Notes: generated from the sequence alone by a model not told the origin. A DNA stretch of 64,000 nt from Nonomuraea helvata (GCF_039535785.1 NZ_BAAAXV010000001.1:2666001-2730000), one strand, 5' to 3'. Positions 54,878 through 63,865 are shown, numbered from the stretch's first letter. A program made the numbers and translations.

Positions 54878-57729
54878 GCGCCCTCCTCCCTGTCGTTGTT
54901 CTTCGGGCCAGAGGGGAACGCCCTGCCCTCGCTGATGTCGTCACGTGCCGCCCGGAAGCCCTGCTGGAAGCTGGAGAGCCGGTTGCGGATCCGATCGGGC
55001 GACACCGCCGGCATCGGTGTCACGCCCTTCGGCGCCGCCGAGGAGTCGGCGGAGCCGGGCACCAGGTTCGCCTTCGGCACCCGCTTGGGCAGGCCCGCCG
55101 CCGTCTGGCTGTCACGTACCGGCTCCACGACCGCCTCCGCGGCGCGCCATCCCTCGTCCGCCTTGCTCGAGCCCCAGTTCGCCCCGTTGTTACGGCCGAA
55201 CCAGGCGGACTCCACCGCGGCGAAGATCGGCAGGTAGTCGTCCCCCGCCGAGGCGGGCGGAACGGCCGGAATCGGGCCGGTGGCGCCGGAGTCGCTCTCC
55301 TGGAACTCGAATCCGGGCCGTTGCGGCGGCATGGTGTCGCGGCCCCAGCCGCCCGGCGGCGGTTCGGGCGCGGGCCGTCGGGGCAGGGCGTGGTCGCCGT
55401 TCCAGGCGGGACCGCGCGGCGGCGTCCAGACATCGGCGCTGTCGTAGCCGCTGAGGCGGGGCTCCGCCGGCCACCCTCCGGGCTCCGGCTGCCACTGCTG
55501 GGTGGCCGCCGGCCAGTTGCCGTCCGGGCCCGACGGGAACGACGGGTGGCCGGGTCCCAGCTGGTACGGGGCCTGCGGCCAGTCGGTGGCCGGAGGCGCG
55601 GGGTGCGGTGCTTGCGGCCAGTCCGTCGCCGGGGGAGCGGGATGGGGTCCCGAGTACGGCTCGTCCCTGGGCCCGCCGGCCACCGCGCCCGCGAAGGCGG
55701 GGGGCTGGTTGCCGGAGAGGGACGGCGTGCCGGTGAAGGTCGGGGCCTGGGAGCCGAGCATGTTCTCGGGGATGAGCACCATCGCGGTCAGGCCGCCCGA
55801 GGCGTGCGGGCGCAACTGCACCCGGATGCCGTGCCGGTGCGCCAGCCTGGCCACCACGAACAGGCCCATCCGCCGCGACACCGACACGTCCACGGTGGGC
55901 GCGTCCGTCAGCCGCTCGTTGGCCTGGACCAGCTCCTCCTGTGTCATGCCGATCCCGGCGTCGGTGATCGACAGCATCACGCCGCCGCCGTCGATCCTGC
56001 TGCCGGAGACCGTGACCCTGGTCTCGCGGGGCGAGAACGACAGCGCGTTCTCGACCAGCTCGGCGAGCAGGTGGATGACGTCGTTGACGGCCTGGCCCGC
56101 CACCGAGACGCCGTCGGGCACCTGGAGCACGACCCGCTCGTAGTTCTCCACCTCCGACAGGGAGGCTCGCGCGACGTCCACCAGCTTGACCGGCTGACTC
56201 CAGCGGCGCGGCGGATCCTGACCCGCGAGCACCAGCAGGTTCTCGCTGTTACGCCGCATACGCGTCGCCAGGTGGTCCAGCTTGAACAGGTTCCCGAGCC
56301 GCTGCTCGTCCTGCTCACCCTGCTCCAACCCGTCGATCAGCGTGATCTGCCGCTCCACCAGCGTCTGGCTGCGCCGCGACAGGTTCACGAACATCGCGTT
56401 GACGTTGCTGCGCAGCCTCGACTCCTCACCGGCGAGACGGACCGCCTCGCGGTGCACCTCGTCGAAGGCCCGCGCCACCTCACCGATCTCGTCGTGGGTG
56501 TCCACGCCGATGGGGATGACCGGCCCGATCGAGCCCTCGCCGTTCTCACGCAGCTGCCGCACGGTCTCCGGCAGGCGGTGGCCCGCGACGTCGAGCGCCT
56601 CGCCGCGCAGCTTGCGCAGCGGCCTGATGAGCGAGCGGGCGATGAGCGAGATGATCGCGACCACCACGAGCAGCAGGAGCAGGATGAGGCCGCCGGAGAT
56701 CAGGGCCGAGCGGTTGGCGCCCTCCTCCAGGGCGCGGGCGCGCAGGATGACGGAGGAGGCGAGCTCCTTCTCCACGCTGCGCAGCGCGTCGATCTTGCCG
56801 GTGCTCACGTCGAACCAGGTGCTCACGTCCCTGTCCGGCCGCACGCCGATGCTCAGGTCCTTGCCCTCGGCGGACTGCGCCATGGCCCGGAGCCTGAACA
56901 GGTCGGTCTGGTCGACGTCCCTGCCCACGACCGTGTTGCGGTAGAGCTCGAGCTGGTCGAGGTTGGCCAGGGTCGCGAACAGCGTCTCCTCGCTCTCCTC
57001 GCGCGACTTGGCGTCGGTGAGCGCGTCGAGCTCGCCGCTGTCGAAGCCCTTCTTGTCCAGGGCGCTGGCCAGGACGCCGCGCTGCTTGGAGGCCTCCTCC
57101 TTGGCCCGCGCGATGGCGGCCATCGAGCTGGCGCTGTGCGAGACCTCGTCGTCCACCGCGACCTGGCCGACCTGGTCGTGGAACTGCAGCAGGGCGGAGA
57201 TGATCTGGGAGTACTTCTGGATCATCGGGAGGGGCTGGATCTTCCCCTTGACCGCCGTGTCGCGCAGCGTCTGGATCTCATCCAGGCGCCGCAGCACCGG
57301 CCGTACGGCGTCCGCGTGGGTGTCCGTGAGCAGCGCCGCCCGCCGCTTGGCCTCGTCGATGAGGCCGTTCACGCCGCTGTACGTGGTGCGGAGCTGGGCC
57401 TCGCGGTTCTCCGGCCGGCCCTGGGCGATGTAGAGGGCGGTCTCGTCACGTTCGAAGCCCAGCTCGTGGGTGACGGCCCCGAGCTGCTCGCTGAGCTCGG
57501 CGACCTCCCTGAGGGTCTGATAGGTGCTGGCGTCGCTGAGCGAGGTGATGACGTTCAACCCGCCCAGCCCCACGGCCACGGCCGTGGGTACGACGATCAG
57601 CGCGACAAGGCGCGATCGCACGTGCCAGTTGCCCAGCCCGAACCTCCGGGAAGGAGGGTTGGGCAACCGTCGCTTCTGATGCCCGTGCGGCTCGCGGTCA
57701 GCGGAAGCTTCAGCGCTCTGCGTTCTCAC
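54874..57729 (-). CDS. cvnA2: Conservon sensor kinase-like protein CvnA with NIT domain (copy 2)
   Basis: The 951 aa protein has the same plan as CvnA1: TM1 (LVALIVVPTAVAVGLGGL), helical NIT-like sensor domain (LGFERDETALYIAQGRP), TM2 (GGLILLLLLVVVAIISLIA), HAMP, HATPase (HLLAELVENALSFSPRE, SITDAGIGMTQEELV). From EVARAFDEVHREAVRLAGEE through the HATPase it is nearly identical to CvnA1, while the sensor domain and the Pro-rich tail are clearly different. GTG 57729 has AAGG upstream. It is divergent from SBP3. Confidence 0.9.
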   Translation of the reverse strand: MRTQSAEASADREPHGHQKRRLPNPPSRRFGLGNWHVRSRLVALIVVPTAVAVGLGGLNVITSLSDASTYQTLREVAELSEQLGAVTHELGFERDETALYIAQGRPENREAQLRTTYSGVNGLIDEAKRRAALLTDTHADAVRPVLRRLDEIQTLRDTAVKGKIQPLPMIQKYSQIISALLQFHDQVGQVAVDDEVSHSASSMAAIARAKEEASKQRGVLASALDKKGFDSGELDALTDAKSREESEETLFATLANLDQLELYRNTVVGRDVDQTDLFRLRAMAQSAEGKDLSIGVRPDRDVSTWFDVSTGKIDALRSVEKELASSVILRARALEEGANRSALISGGLILLLLLVVVAIISLIARSLIRPLRKLRGEALDVAGHRLPETVRQLRENGEGSIGPVIPIGVDTHDEIGEVARAFDEVHREAVRLAGEESRLRSNVNAMFVNLSRRSQTLVERQITLIDGLEQGEQDEQRLGNLFKLDHLATRMRRNSENLLVLAGQDPPRRWSQPVKLVDVARASLSEVENYERVVLQVPDGVSVAGQAVNDVIHLLAELVENALSFSPRETRVTVSGSRIDGGGVMLSITDAGIGMTQEELVQANERLTDAPTVDVSVSRRMGLFVVARLAHRHGIRVQLRPHASGGLTAMVLIPENMLGSQAPTFTGTPSLSGNQPPAFAGAVAGGPRDEPYSGPHPAPPATDWPQAPHPAPPATDWPQAPYQLGPGHPSFPSGPDGNWPAATQQWQPEPGGWPAEPRLSGYDSADVWTPPRGPAWNGDHALPRRPAPEPPPGGWGRDTMPPQRPGFEFQESDSGATGPIPAVPPASAGDDYLPIFAAVESAWFGRNNGANWGSSKADEGWRAAEAVVEPVRDSQTAAGLPKRVPKANLVPGSADSSAAPKGVTPMPAVSPDRIRNRLSSFQQGFRAARDDISEGRAFPSGPKNNDREEGA

Positions 57730-58241
57730 TTGCCTTCGCTACCTCTCGCCCGTGGAGGGGAATTCTCGGTGACTCTGCAGGTAAATGCAGGTGGGGCATT
57801 ATGTACGTCGAGATATGCGCCATTTGAGCACAGGGGTTGCCCAGGGCCAACCACCGTCAGTGCTCTCTTGAGGTGTTCATCCCCGATTGTCCAGAAAATT
57901 CGTTGAAATCGGTCCAACAGCCCTCTATCTGGGGAAAGAGGCAGCACAAAACCCTTCCGCGAGGCACCTCTTGACTCGCGGAAAAGATCGAATAGCATGC
58001 CCCATCAGTAACTGAAGACCCCGCCGACACCTCCTTTACCAAACCGGACAAACATCAGTTTCATCCGTACTTCAATTTTCACGATAGAGCCACAATCGGA
58101 CATTGCAACTACAAGTGCTATTTTCGCGATAATGACTGCAGATTTGGTGTTACGGTCGATCCCTGTTGTGCGTCAGGCACACAGCCCCCGGGAGCAGAAG
58201 CCACCCGGTCCCCCCCTGGCTCCATGAAGGGAGTCCCTGAC
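57730..58241. promoter_or_regulatory. AT-rich divergent region between cvnA2 and importer 3
   Basis: This 512-bp gap is markedly AT-rich from 57770 to 58160. It carries ATTTGAGCACA (57822-57832), shared with the cvnA1 region at a similar distance (about 93 bp) from the start. ATTTTCRCGATA is repeated at 58075-58086 and 58120-58131. TACGGT at 58151-58156 could be a -10 for SBP3. Two minus frames inside (57726-58051) show no family likeness. Confidence 0.55.
57822..57832 (-). promoter_or_regulatory. Conserved 11-bp motif upstream of cvnA2 (also 45053-45063)
   Basis: TGTGCTCAAAT on the minus strand, 93 bp before the cvnA2 GTG; the same 11 bases occur 91 bp before cvnA1. The flanking sequence differs, so the motif stands out as conserved. 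Confidence 0.5.
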
Positions 58242-59240
58242 ATGAGGCTTGGCCGTCCCGCCAGGGCCGCCGTCATCGGGTTAGCTTTGACACTCGGCGC
58301 CGTTGCGTGCAGCACAAGCGGTTCCACGACCGCGAGCGCGCCACCGTCCGCGTCCGCCGGCGGCCTGGAGAAGACGAAGATCAAGGTCGCCACCCTGCCC
58401 GCCATCGACAGTGCCGCCATCTACGTCGCCATCGACCAGAAGCTCTTCGAGAAGGAAGGGCTGGAGGTCACCCCGCAAGTGGTCCAGGCCGCGCCGGAGG
58501 CCATCCCCATGCTGGTCAAGGGCGAGATCGACGCCATGTTCGGCAACTACGTGTCGATGTTCCAGGCGCACGACAAGCAGGCGCTGAAGCTGCGCATCCT
58601 GGCCGAGGGCTCTCGCGCAGCCCCCGACTCGCTCAGCATCATGGCCCTGCCCAACTCACCCATCAAGACGCCGAAGGACCTCGAAGGCAAGACGATCAAC
58701 GTGAACGTCCTGCACAACTTCCAGGAACTGGCGCTGACACAGGTGCTCAAGGCCAACAACGTCGACCCCGCCAAGATCAAGTACGTCCAGGTGACGTTCC
58801 AGAACATCATGCCCTCGTGGAAGGGCGGCCAGATCGACGCCGCGTACCTGGGCGAGCCCATGGTCACGGCGGCCACGTCCTCGATGGGCGCCCGCAAGAT
58901 CCTCGACCCGGCGTCCGGTCCCGCCGCCGAGTTCCCGATCTCCGGCTACGTCAGCACGCAGGAGTGGTACGACAAGAACCCCAAGACCGCGGCGGCGTTC
59001 CAGCGGGCCATCCACAACGCGGCCAAGCTCATGGAGAACAACCGCGAGGTGGTGGCCAAGGTGCTGCCCAACTTCACGCAGATCGACGCGGCCACCGCGG
59101 CCACCGTCACGTTCCCGTATTTCTCCAGCAACGACAACCCCGTCAGGCTCCAGCGGGTGGCCGACTGGATGCTGGAGGCCAAATGGCTCTCCAAGGCGAT
59201 CGACGTCAAGTCGCTGATGTCGCCCACCACCAACGGGTGA
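58242..59240 (+). CDS. NMT1/SsuA-type solute-binding lipoprotein (SBP3)
   Basis: The 332 aa lipoprotein has signal MRLGRPARAAVIGLALTL and lipobox AVAC (Cys near 23). The fold matches SBP1/2 (SAAIYVAIDQKLFEKEGLEV, LEGKTINVNVLHNFQELALT, YLGEPMVTAATS). ATG 58242 with AAGGGAG upstream; an in-frame ATG at 58224 lacks signal character. Its stop overlaps the permease GTG by 4 bp. Divergent from conservon 2. Confidence 0.88.
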   Translation: MRLGRPARAAVIGLALTLGAVACSTSGSTTASAPPSASAGGLEKTKIKVATLPAIDSAAIYVAIDQKLFEKEGLEVTPQVVQAAPEAIPMLVKGEIDAMFGNYVSMFQAHDKQALKLRILAEGSRAAPDSLSIMALPNSPIKTPKDLEGKTINVNVLHNFQELALTQVLKANNVDPAKIKYVQVTFQNIMPSWKGGQIDAAYLGEPMVTAATSSMGARKILDPASGPAAEFPISGYVSTQEWYDKNPKTAAAFQRAIHNAAKLMENNREVVAKVLPNFTQIDAATAATVTFPYFSSNDNPVRLQRVADWMLEAKWLSKAIDVKSLMSPTTNG

Positions 59241-60052
59241 GCACTCAGACCCTGGCCCGTGCCCGTCCGGCGACCGCCGCCACACGCTGGCGTCGCCGGG
59301 CGGCCGGGGCCCTCGCCTTCGCCGCGCTGATCGAGCTGCTCAGTCGTACGGAGCTGGTGGACCCGCAGTATCTGCCGCCCGCCACGGAGATCCTCGGACG
59401 GGCGGTGACGCTGATGTCCGATCCGGCCTTTCACGCGCACGCCCTGACCACCCTGCTCTCGTGGGGCGCCGGCCTCGGCCTCGCGACGGTGATCGCGATC
59501 CCGCTCGGCCTGGTGCTCGGCAGCGTGCCGATCATCGACGCCGCCACCCGCACGGTCGTGGAGTTCCTGCGGCCGATCCCGTCGGTGGCGCTGATCCCGC
59601 TGGTCTCCCTCATGATCGGCACGGGGCTGCAGCTGCGCGTCACGCTGGTGGTCTACGCGTCGCTGTGGCCGATCCTCTACAACACGATGTACGGCCTGCG
59701 CGGCGTCGATCCCCTGGCCAAGGAGTCTCTGCGATCGTACGGCTTCGGACCTCCGGCGGTGCTGATGCGCGTCTCGCTGCCGTCGTCGGCGCCCTTCATC
59801 GCCACCGGGTTCCGGCTGGCCGCGGGGGTGGCGCTCATCCTGACCGTCATCATCGAACTCCTGGCCGGGCGGGGCGAGGGCATCGGCGTGTTCACCTTCT
59901 TCGCCTCTATCGCCGTGCCCGCGCGGATGACCGACATCCTGGCCACGGCCCTGTGGGTAGGGCTGTTCGGAGTGCTGGTGAACGCGGTGCTGGTGGCCGC
60001 CGAGCGGCGGGCGTTCCGCTGGCACCACGCGCGGTTGGGGGATGCCGGATGA
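59237..60052 (+). CDS. ABC importer permease A3
   Basis: The 271 aa A-type permease has the EAA loop KESLRSYGFGPPAVLMRVSL and a FLRPIPSVALIPLVSLM core. The GTG start overlaps SBP3; its TGA overlaps B3 (ATGA). About six membrane segments. Confidence 0.9.
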   Translation: MSTQTLARARPATAATRWRRRAAGALAFAALIELLSRTELVDPQYLPPATEILGRAVTLMSDPAFHAHALTTLLSWGAGLGLATVIAIPLGLVLGSVPIIDAATRTVVEFLRPIPSVALIPLVSLMIGTGLQLRVTLVVYASLWPILYNTMYGLRGVDPLAKESLRSYGFGPPAVLMRVSLPSSAPFIATGFRLAAGVALILTVIIELLAGRGEGIGVFTFFASIAVPARMTDILATALWVGLFGVLVNAVLVAAERRAFRWHHARLGDAG

Positions 60053-60855
60053 GGACCAGGGGCATGCGTACGGCGACGTTCCGGTCGCTGGTCCTGGTCG
60101 TGCTGATCGTGGCCTGGGAGGTGGCCACGCGGGCCGCGGGCAACACGTTCTTCCCGCCGCCCAGCACGATCGTGGTCAGGATGCACGCGGCGTGGTTCTC
60201 GGGGCCGCCGGGGAGGCTGTTCCTGACCGACGCGGCACTCGAGAACATCCTGCCGAGCCTGGGCCGGATGGCCGCCGGGTTCGTGGGAGGCTCGCTGGCA
60301 GGGGTCGTGCTCGGGCTGGCCGTGGGGCTGTCCGCGAGGGCGTACGACTATCTCGACGGAGTGCTGCAGTTCCTGCGGGCCATCCCGCCGCCCCTGCTGA
60401 TCACGATCTTCCTGGTGGTGTTCGGGTTCGGGCTGAAGATGCAGCTGGCGTTCATGACGTTCAGCATCGTGTGGCCGGTGCTGCTCAACACCGCCGACGG
60501 CGCCCGCTCGGTCGAGCCGCTGCACCTGCAGACCAGCCAGGCGTTCCGGCTTTCCAGGGCCGAGCGGCTGTACCGGGTGATCCTGCCGTCGGCGCTGCCC
60601 AAGATGTTCGCGGGGCTGCGGCTGGCCCTTTCCCTTTCGCTGATCGTCATGGTCTTCTCCGAACTGCTGCCCGGCACCGACAACGGCATCGGGTTTCAGC
60701 TCACGTCCGCGTACCAGATGTTCGACCTGCCTCTCATGTGGGGCGGGATCGTGCTGCTCGGAGTACTGGGCTATGTGCTCAACGAGCTGTTCCTGGCCGT
60801 GGAGCGGCGCGTTCTCGCCTGGCACCACGCAGCCCAGCAACTGACCGGCGAATGA
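60049..60855 (+). CDS. ABC importer permease B3
   Basis: The 268 aa B-type permease has marker FFPPPSTIVVRMHAAWFSGP. EAA-like loop FRLSRAERLYRVILPSALPK. It is followed 61 bp later by the ATPase gene, the only one in the whole importer locus. Confidence 0.9.
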   Translation: MRTRGMRTATFRSLVLVVLIVAWEVATRAAGNTFFPPPSTIVVRMHAAWFSGPPGRLFLTDAALENILPSLGRMAAGFVGGSLAGVVLGLAVGLSARAYDYLDGVLQFLRAIPPPLLITIFLVVFGFGLKMQLAFMTFSIVWPVLLNTADGARSVEPLHLQTSQAFRLSRAERLYRVILPSALPKMFAGLRLALSLSLIVMVFSELLPGTDNGIGFQLTSAYQMFDLPLMWGGIVLLGVLGYVLNELFLAVERRVLAWHHAAQQLTGE

Positions 60856-60916
60856 GAGTACGATCGCCTAGATTCATGTTCGCGTTGTCCATGGTCTCGC
60901 CCCCCGAGGAAATCCA

Positions 60917-61687
60917 TTGCTCGAGATAGACAACCTCTCCCATGTGTACGGCGGCGGTAGCCCCAACGAGCACCGCGCCATCGAGGGCCTCAACCTCAGT
61001 GTCGCCGAGGGCGAGCTGCTGTGCATCGTCGGGCCTTCCGGATGCGGCAAGTCGACACTGCTGCGTTCGATCGCCGGGCTGATCACGCCGACGGGCGGGC
61101 AGGTCAAGGTCGAGGGCAACGTGGTCCGCCAGACCCCGGACAACCTGGCCGTGGTCTTCCAGGACTACAGCCGTTCGCTGTTCCCGTGGATGTCGGTGGC
61201 CGACAACGTGGCGCTACCGCTGCGCCGCAAGAACATGGACAAGCGCCAGCGCCGCGAGGCCGCCCACGAGGCCCTGGAGTCGGTCGGGCTGGCGGACGCC
61301 GGGCGTAAATACCCGTTCCAGCTGTCCGGGGGCATGCAGCAGCGGGTGGCGATCGCGCGGGCGCTGGCGTACCGGCCGACACTGATGCTCATGGACGAGC
61401 CGTTCGGCTCGGTGGACGCCCAGACCCGCGAGGACCTCGAGGACCTGGTGCTCAAGGTCCGGGGCCACCACCAGATGACGATCGTCCTCATCACGCACGA
61501 CATCGACGAGAGCGTCTACGTGGGCGACCGCGTGGTCGTCCTCTCCAAGGCCCCTGCCCACGTGGTCGGTGACCTCAAGGTGGACCTGCCCGCGCCGCGC
61601 GACCAGATCACGACCCGCGAGCACCCGGACTTCGTCCACCTGCGCGCCGAGGTCGGCCGTTTGGTCCGCGGCCACGCCACGGTGTAG
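60917..61687 (+). CDS. ABC importer ATPase (SsuB/TauB type), sole one of the locus
   Basis: The 256 aa ATPase has Walker A GPSGCGKSTLLRSIAGL, Q-loop VVFQDYSRSLFPW, signature LSGGMQQRVAIARAL, Walker B TLMLMDEPFGSVD, H-loop ITHD. Typical of nitrate/sulfonate/taurine importers. The TTG start (MLEIDNLSHVYGGG) has GAGGA six bases upstream. As no other ATPase is present between 45353 and 61687, it may energise all three importers; that is inference. Confidence 0.93.
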   Translation: MLEIDNLSHVYGGGSPNEHRAIEGLNLSVAEGELLCIVGPSGCGKSTLLRSIAGLITPTGGQVKVEGNVVRQTPDNLAVVFQDYSRSLFPWMSVADNVALPLRRKNMDKRQRREAAHEALESVGLADAGRKYPFQLSGGMQQRVAIARALAYRPTLMLMDEPFGSVDAQTREDLEDLVLKVRGHHQMTIVLITHDIDESVYVGDRVVVLSKAPAHVVGDLKVDLPAPRDQITTREHPDFVHLRAEVGRLVRGHATV

Positions 61688-61846
61688 GTGACCCAGGCTC
61701 ACCCACCCGTTGCCCATCTGGGTGGTGGGCCTGCTGATGCCAGCCCTGCCGTCTGGACCAGGCGAGCGTGTTGACCATTTAACCAATCTGTCTCGTGCGG
61801 CCATTGCCCCGTCACAGCCACCGCGCCTATTCCTCTCGGGGTGCCG

Positions 61847-62281
61847 TCAGTCGCCGTTCTGCCAGGGGAACGGGGCAAGGTCGGGCTCGACCCAGCCGGT
61901 CTTCGCCTGTGGGCTAGCCAGCGTTGCCGGACGATAGAAGCGGGTTAGCAGGCGTTTGTCGAGCAGCGCGGGGTGGTGGTCGACAAACGCGGTGAAGTCG
62001 CCTTCGCCGAGTTCGGCCGCGTGGTGCCCGACCAGTTCTACCCAGGCGCGACTGATGGTCGCGTGGTATTTCTGCGGCGCGCCTGCGTAGCGGGCAGTGC
62101 GCTGGATGCCGTCGCTGACCAGGTCGACCGCTGCTGGCACGCCACACCGTCGCACCGCCAGCCACGTCAGGTGGACATGCTCCCGGTGACCGAACCGCTC
62201 AGCGATCGCCATTACTTCGGCCATCAACGCTTCGAAGGTGGAGGCGCTGTTGGCCTGCGTCCCGGCGTGGTGGGGGGTCAT
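61847..62281 (-). CDS. Conserved small protein, function unknown
   Basis: The 144 aa soluble protein has FGHREHVHLTWLAVRRCG and KYHATISRAWVELVGHH, a His-rich helical pattern; I have the impression of a conserved actinobacterial family but know no function. The ATG overlaps the MarR gene stop by 4 bp, so the two are co-expressed. Confidence 0.6.
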   Translation of the reverse strand: MTPHHAGTQANSASTFEALMAEVMAIAERFGHREHVHLTWLAVRRCGVPAAVDLVSDGIQRTARYAGAPQKYHATISRAWVELVGHHAAELGEGDFTAFVDHHPALLDKRLLTRFYRPATLASPQAKTGWVEPDLAPFPWQNGD

Positions 62282-62712
62282 GAGGACACTTCCGTCAGGG
62301 CTTCCAGGCCGGCGCGCAGGCCCGCGATCGCGTCGGCGGGCAGGTTGCGGAGCGCGCGGTGCTCCAGGTCGGTGACGGCCTGTCGGATCGTGGTGGCGGT
62401 CTGGCGTCCGGAGGAGGTGAGTTCGATGAGCACTGCCCGGCGGTCTCCCGGGCGGGAGCCGCGGGTGATGTGGCCGCGTCGTTCCAGGCGGTCCAGCACG
62501 CTGGTCAGCGTGGTGGGGCGGGTGCCCACGGCCGCGCCCAGTTCGGACACGGTTCGCCCGTGGCCGTCAGCAAGGTTGGCCAGCGCATTGATCTCGGAGG
62601 CGGTCAGGTCTAGGTCGACGAGCTCTGTCGCGAGCATCTGCAGGGTGGCGTGGGTAGCCCGCTGCAGCGCGAGCAGTGCCGACCACTCGGGTGGTACGGA
62701 CTCGGATTTCAC
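62278..62712 (-). CDS. MarR-family transcriptional regulator
   Basis: The 144 aa protein has the MarR winged helix: TASEINALANLADGHGRTVS, ELGAAVGTRPTTLTSVLDRL, ERRGHITRGSRPGDRRAVLI. The GTG start at 62712 lies next to an AT-rich stretch with CGATATCG (62709-62716), possibly its operator. It probably controls itself and the coupled small protein. Confidence 0.9.
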   Translation of the reverse strand: MKSESVPPEWSALLALQRATHATLQMLATELVDLDLTASEINALANLADGHGRTVSELGAAVGTRPTTLTSVLDRLERRGHITRGSRPGDRRAVLIELTSSGRQTATTIRQAVTDLEHRALRNLPADAIAGLRAGLEALTEVSS

Positions 62713-62926
62713 GATATCGGACTATACGATTTCGTTGCATCTGCTGCAAGTGGCATCTCAGCCGCAGCCACCCGCCAATTGTTCTCCGGCCGCCAGCACT
62801 GATCACTGTCGCCTACGTTGAGCGCCGACAGACAGAGAGGCGTTTCCTCAAGGCAAGGAACAAAAAGCAACATCGCGGTTATGGTGGCTGAAGACCGGGC
62901 CACACGGCAAACACGGAGGTCGGAGT

Positions 62927-63781
62927 ATGTCCAGCCCTCAGCAACGCCTAGACGAAGCACGAGGAATCCTCGCCGCCCGTCTGCGCGAGATCCGGAGTGC
63001 AGCCGGAATAACCGGCCGCGACCTGGCACAACAGGCAGGATGGCACTTCAGCAAAGTCTCGAAGCTGGAGAACAACAAGCAACTTCCGACGGAGGCCGAC
63101 GTCCGGGAATGGTGCCGGGTCTGCGATGCCCAGTCTCAGACGACGGATCTGGTGGCTAGCGTCCGGAACGTGAACGCCTTCTACACCCAGTGGCGACGGC
63201 TCGAAGAAACCGGCATCGGCCAGGTACAGCGTTCCTTCCTCCCGCTGTACGAGCGGACCAACCACTTCCGGATCTTCCAGCACAGCGCGATCCCCGGACT
63301 CGTCCAAACGGCGGCATACGCGCGCGGCCACCTGTCGAAGATCGTCGGCTTCCGGGGAATTCCGGACGACGTAGACACCGCCGTCGAGGCACGCATGAAG
63401 CAACAGGAGGTCATGACGACCGGCGCGCGCCGGTTCGCGCTCCTGATCGGCGAGCAGGCGCTTCACACGCCATACTGCGCGCCGGCCGACATGGCGGAGC
63501 AGATGGACAAGCTCGCCGAACTGACGCGACGCGCCAACGTCAGCCTCGGCGTGGTCATCTGGCGACCCGACACCAGCATCTGGCCGCCGGAGAACTTCTG
63601 GATCTACGACACCGAACAGGTTCGCGTGGACACGGTCCCCGGTCAGGTCCGGGTCAAGGCTCCCGGCGACGTCGCGCTGTACGAGAAGGCGTTCCAGGCG
63701 CTGTCCGAGTCGGCCGTCTACGGCGACGAAGCGCGCGCCCTCTTCGCATCAGCACGGCAGGAATGGGCCGGACAGACCTGA
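62927..63781 (+). CDS. XRE-family regulator with DUF5753 (BldB-associated type)
   Basis: The 284 aa protein has an N-terminal helix-turn-helix (RLREIRSAAGITGRDLAQQA, WHFSKVSKLENNKQLPTEAD) and a C-terminal DUF5753 domain (about 95-280: IFQHSAIPGLVQTAAYARGH, LLIGEQALHTPYCAPADMAE). Such regulators are abundant in filamentous actinomycetes and usually pair with a small DUF397 protein. Here the next ORF is not DUF397-like. GGAGG precedes the ATG. Confidence 0.9.
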   Translation: MSSPQQRLDEARGILAARLREIRSAAGITGRDLAQQAGWHFSKVSKLENNKQLPTEADVREWCRVCDAQSQTTDLVASVRNVNAFYTQWRRLEETGIGQVQRSFLPLYERTNHFRIFQHSAIPGLVQTAAYARGHLSKIVGFRGIPDDVDTAVEARMKQQEVMTTGARRFALLIGEQALHTPYCAPADMAEQMDKLAELTRRANVSLGVVIWRPDTSIWPPENFWIYDTEQVRVDTVPGQVRVKAPGDVALYEKAFQALSESAVYGDEARALFASARQEWAGQT

Positions 63782-63797
63782 TCAAAAGGGATTGTTG

Positions 63798-63839
63798 CGA
63801 GGGTCCACGAGAAACATCAAGCAACATCGTGGACCCTCG
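63798..63839. terminator. Perfect 13-bp inverted repeat after the XRE gene
   Basis: CGAGGGTCCACGA (63798-63810) and TCGTGGACCCTCG (63827-63839), loop of 16. The loop holds part of AAGCAACATCG (63819-63829), also present upstream of the XRE gene (62865-62875). It may be a terminator or a regulator-binding site for the next gene. Confidence 0.6.
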
Positions 63840-63865
63840 AAAACCGGTGTTCGTACCTTCCTGGC

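Noticed and set aside
54853..57906. 1017-codon plus-strand frame opposite cvnA2
   Set aside because: Arg/Gly/Ala-rich shadow produced by third-position GC of the minus-strand gene; no domain.
57726..58051. Two minus frames (90 and 64 codons) upstream of cvnA2
   Set aside because: They lie in the AT-rich divergent region, overlap promoter-like sequence and have no family likeness or good ribosome binding site.
40650..61687. Integrated phage or transposon
   Set aside because: No integrase, transposase, terminal repeats or tRNA target site was seen; xerC at 23569 is the core chromosomal gene.
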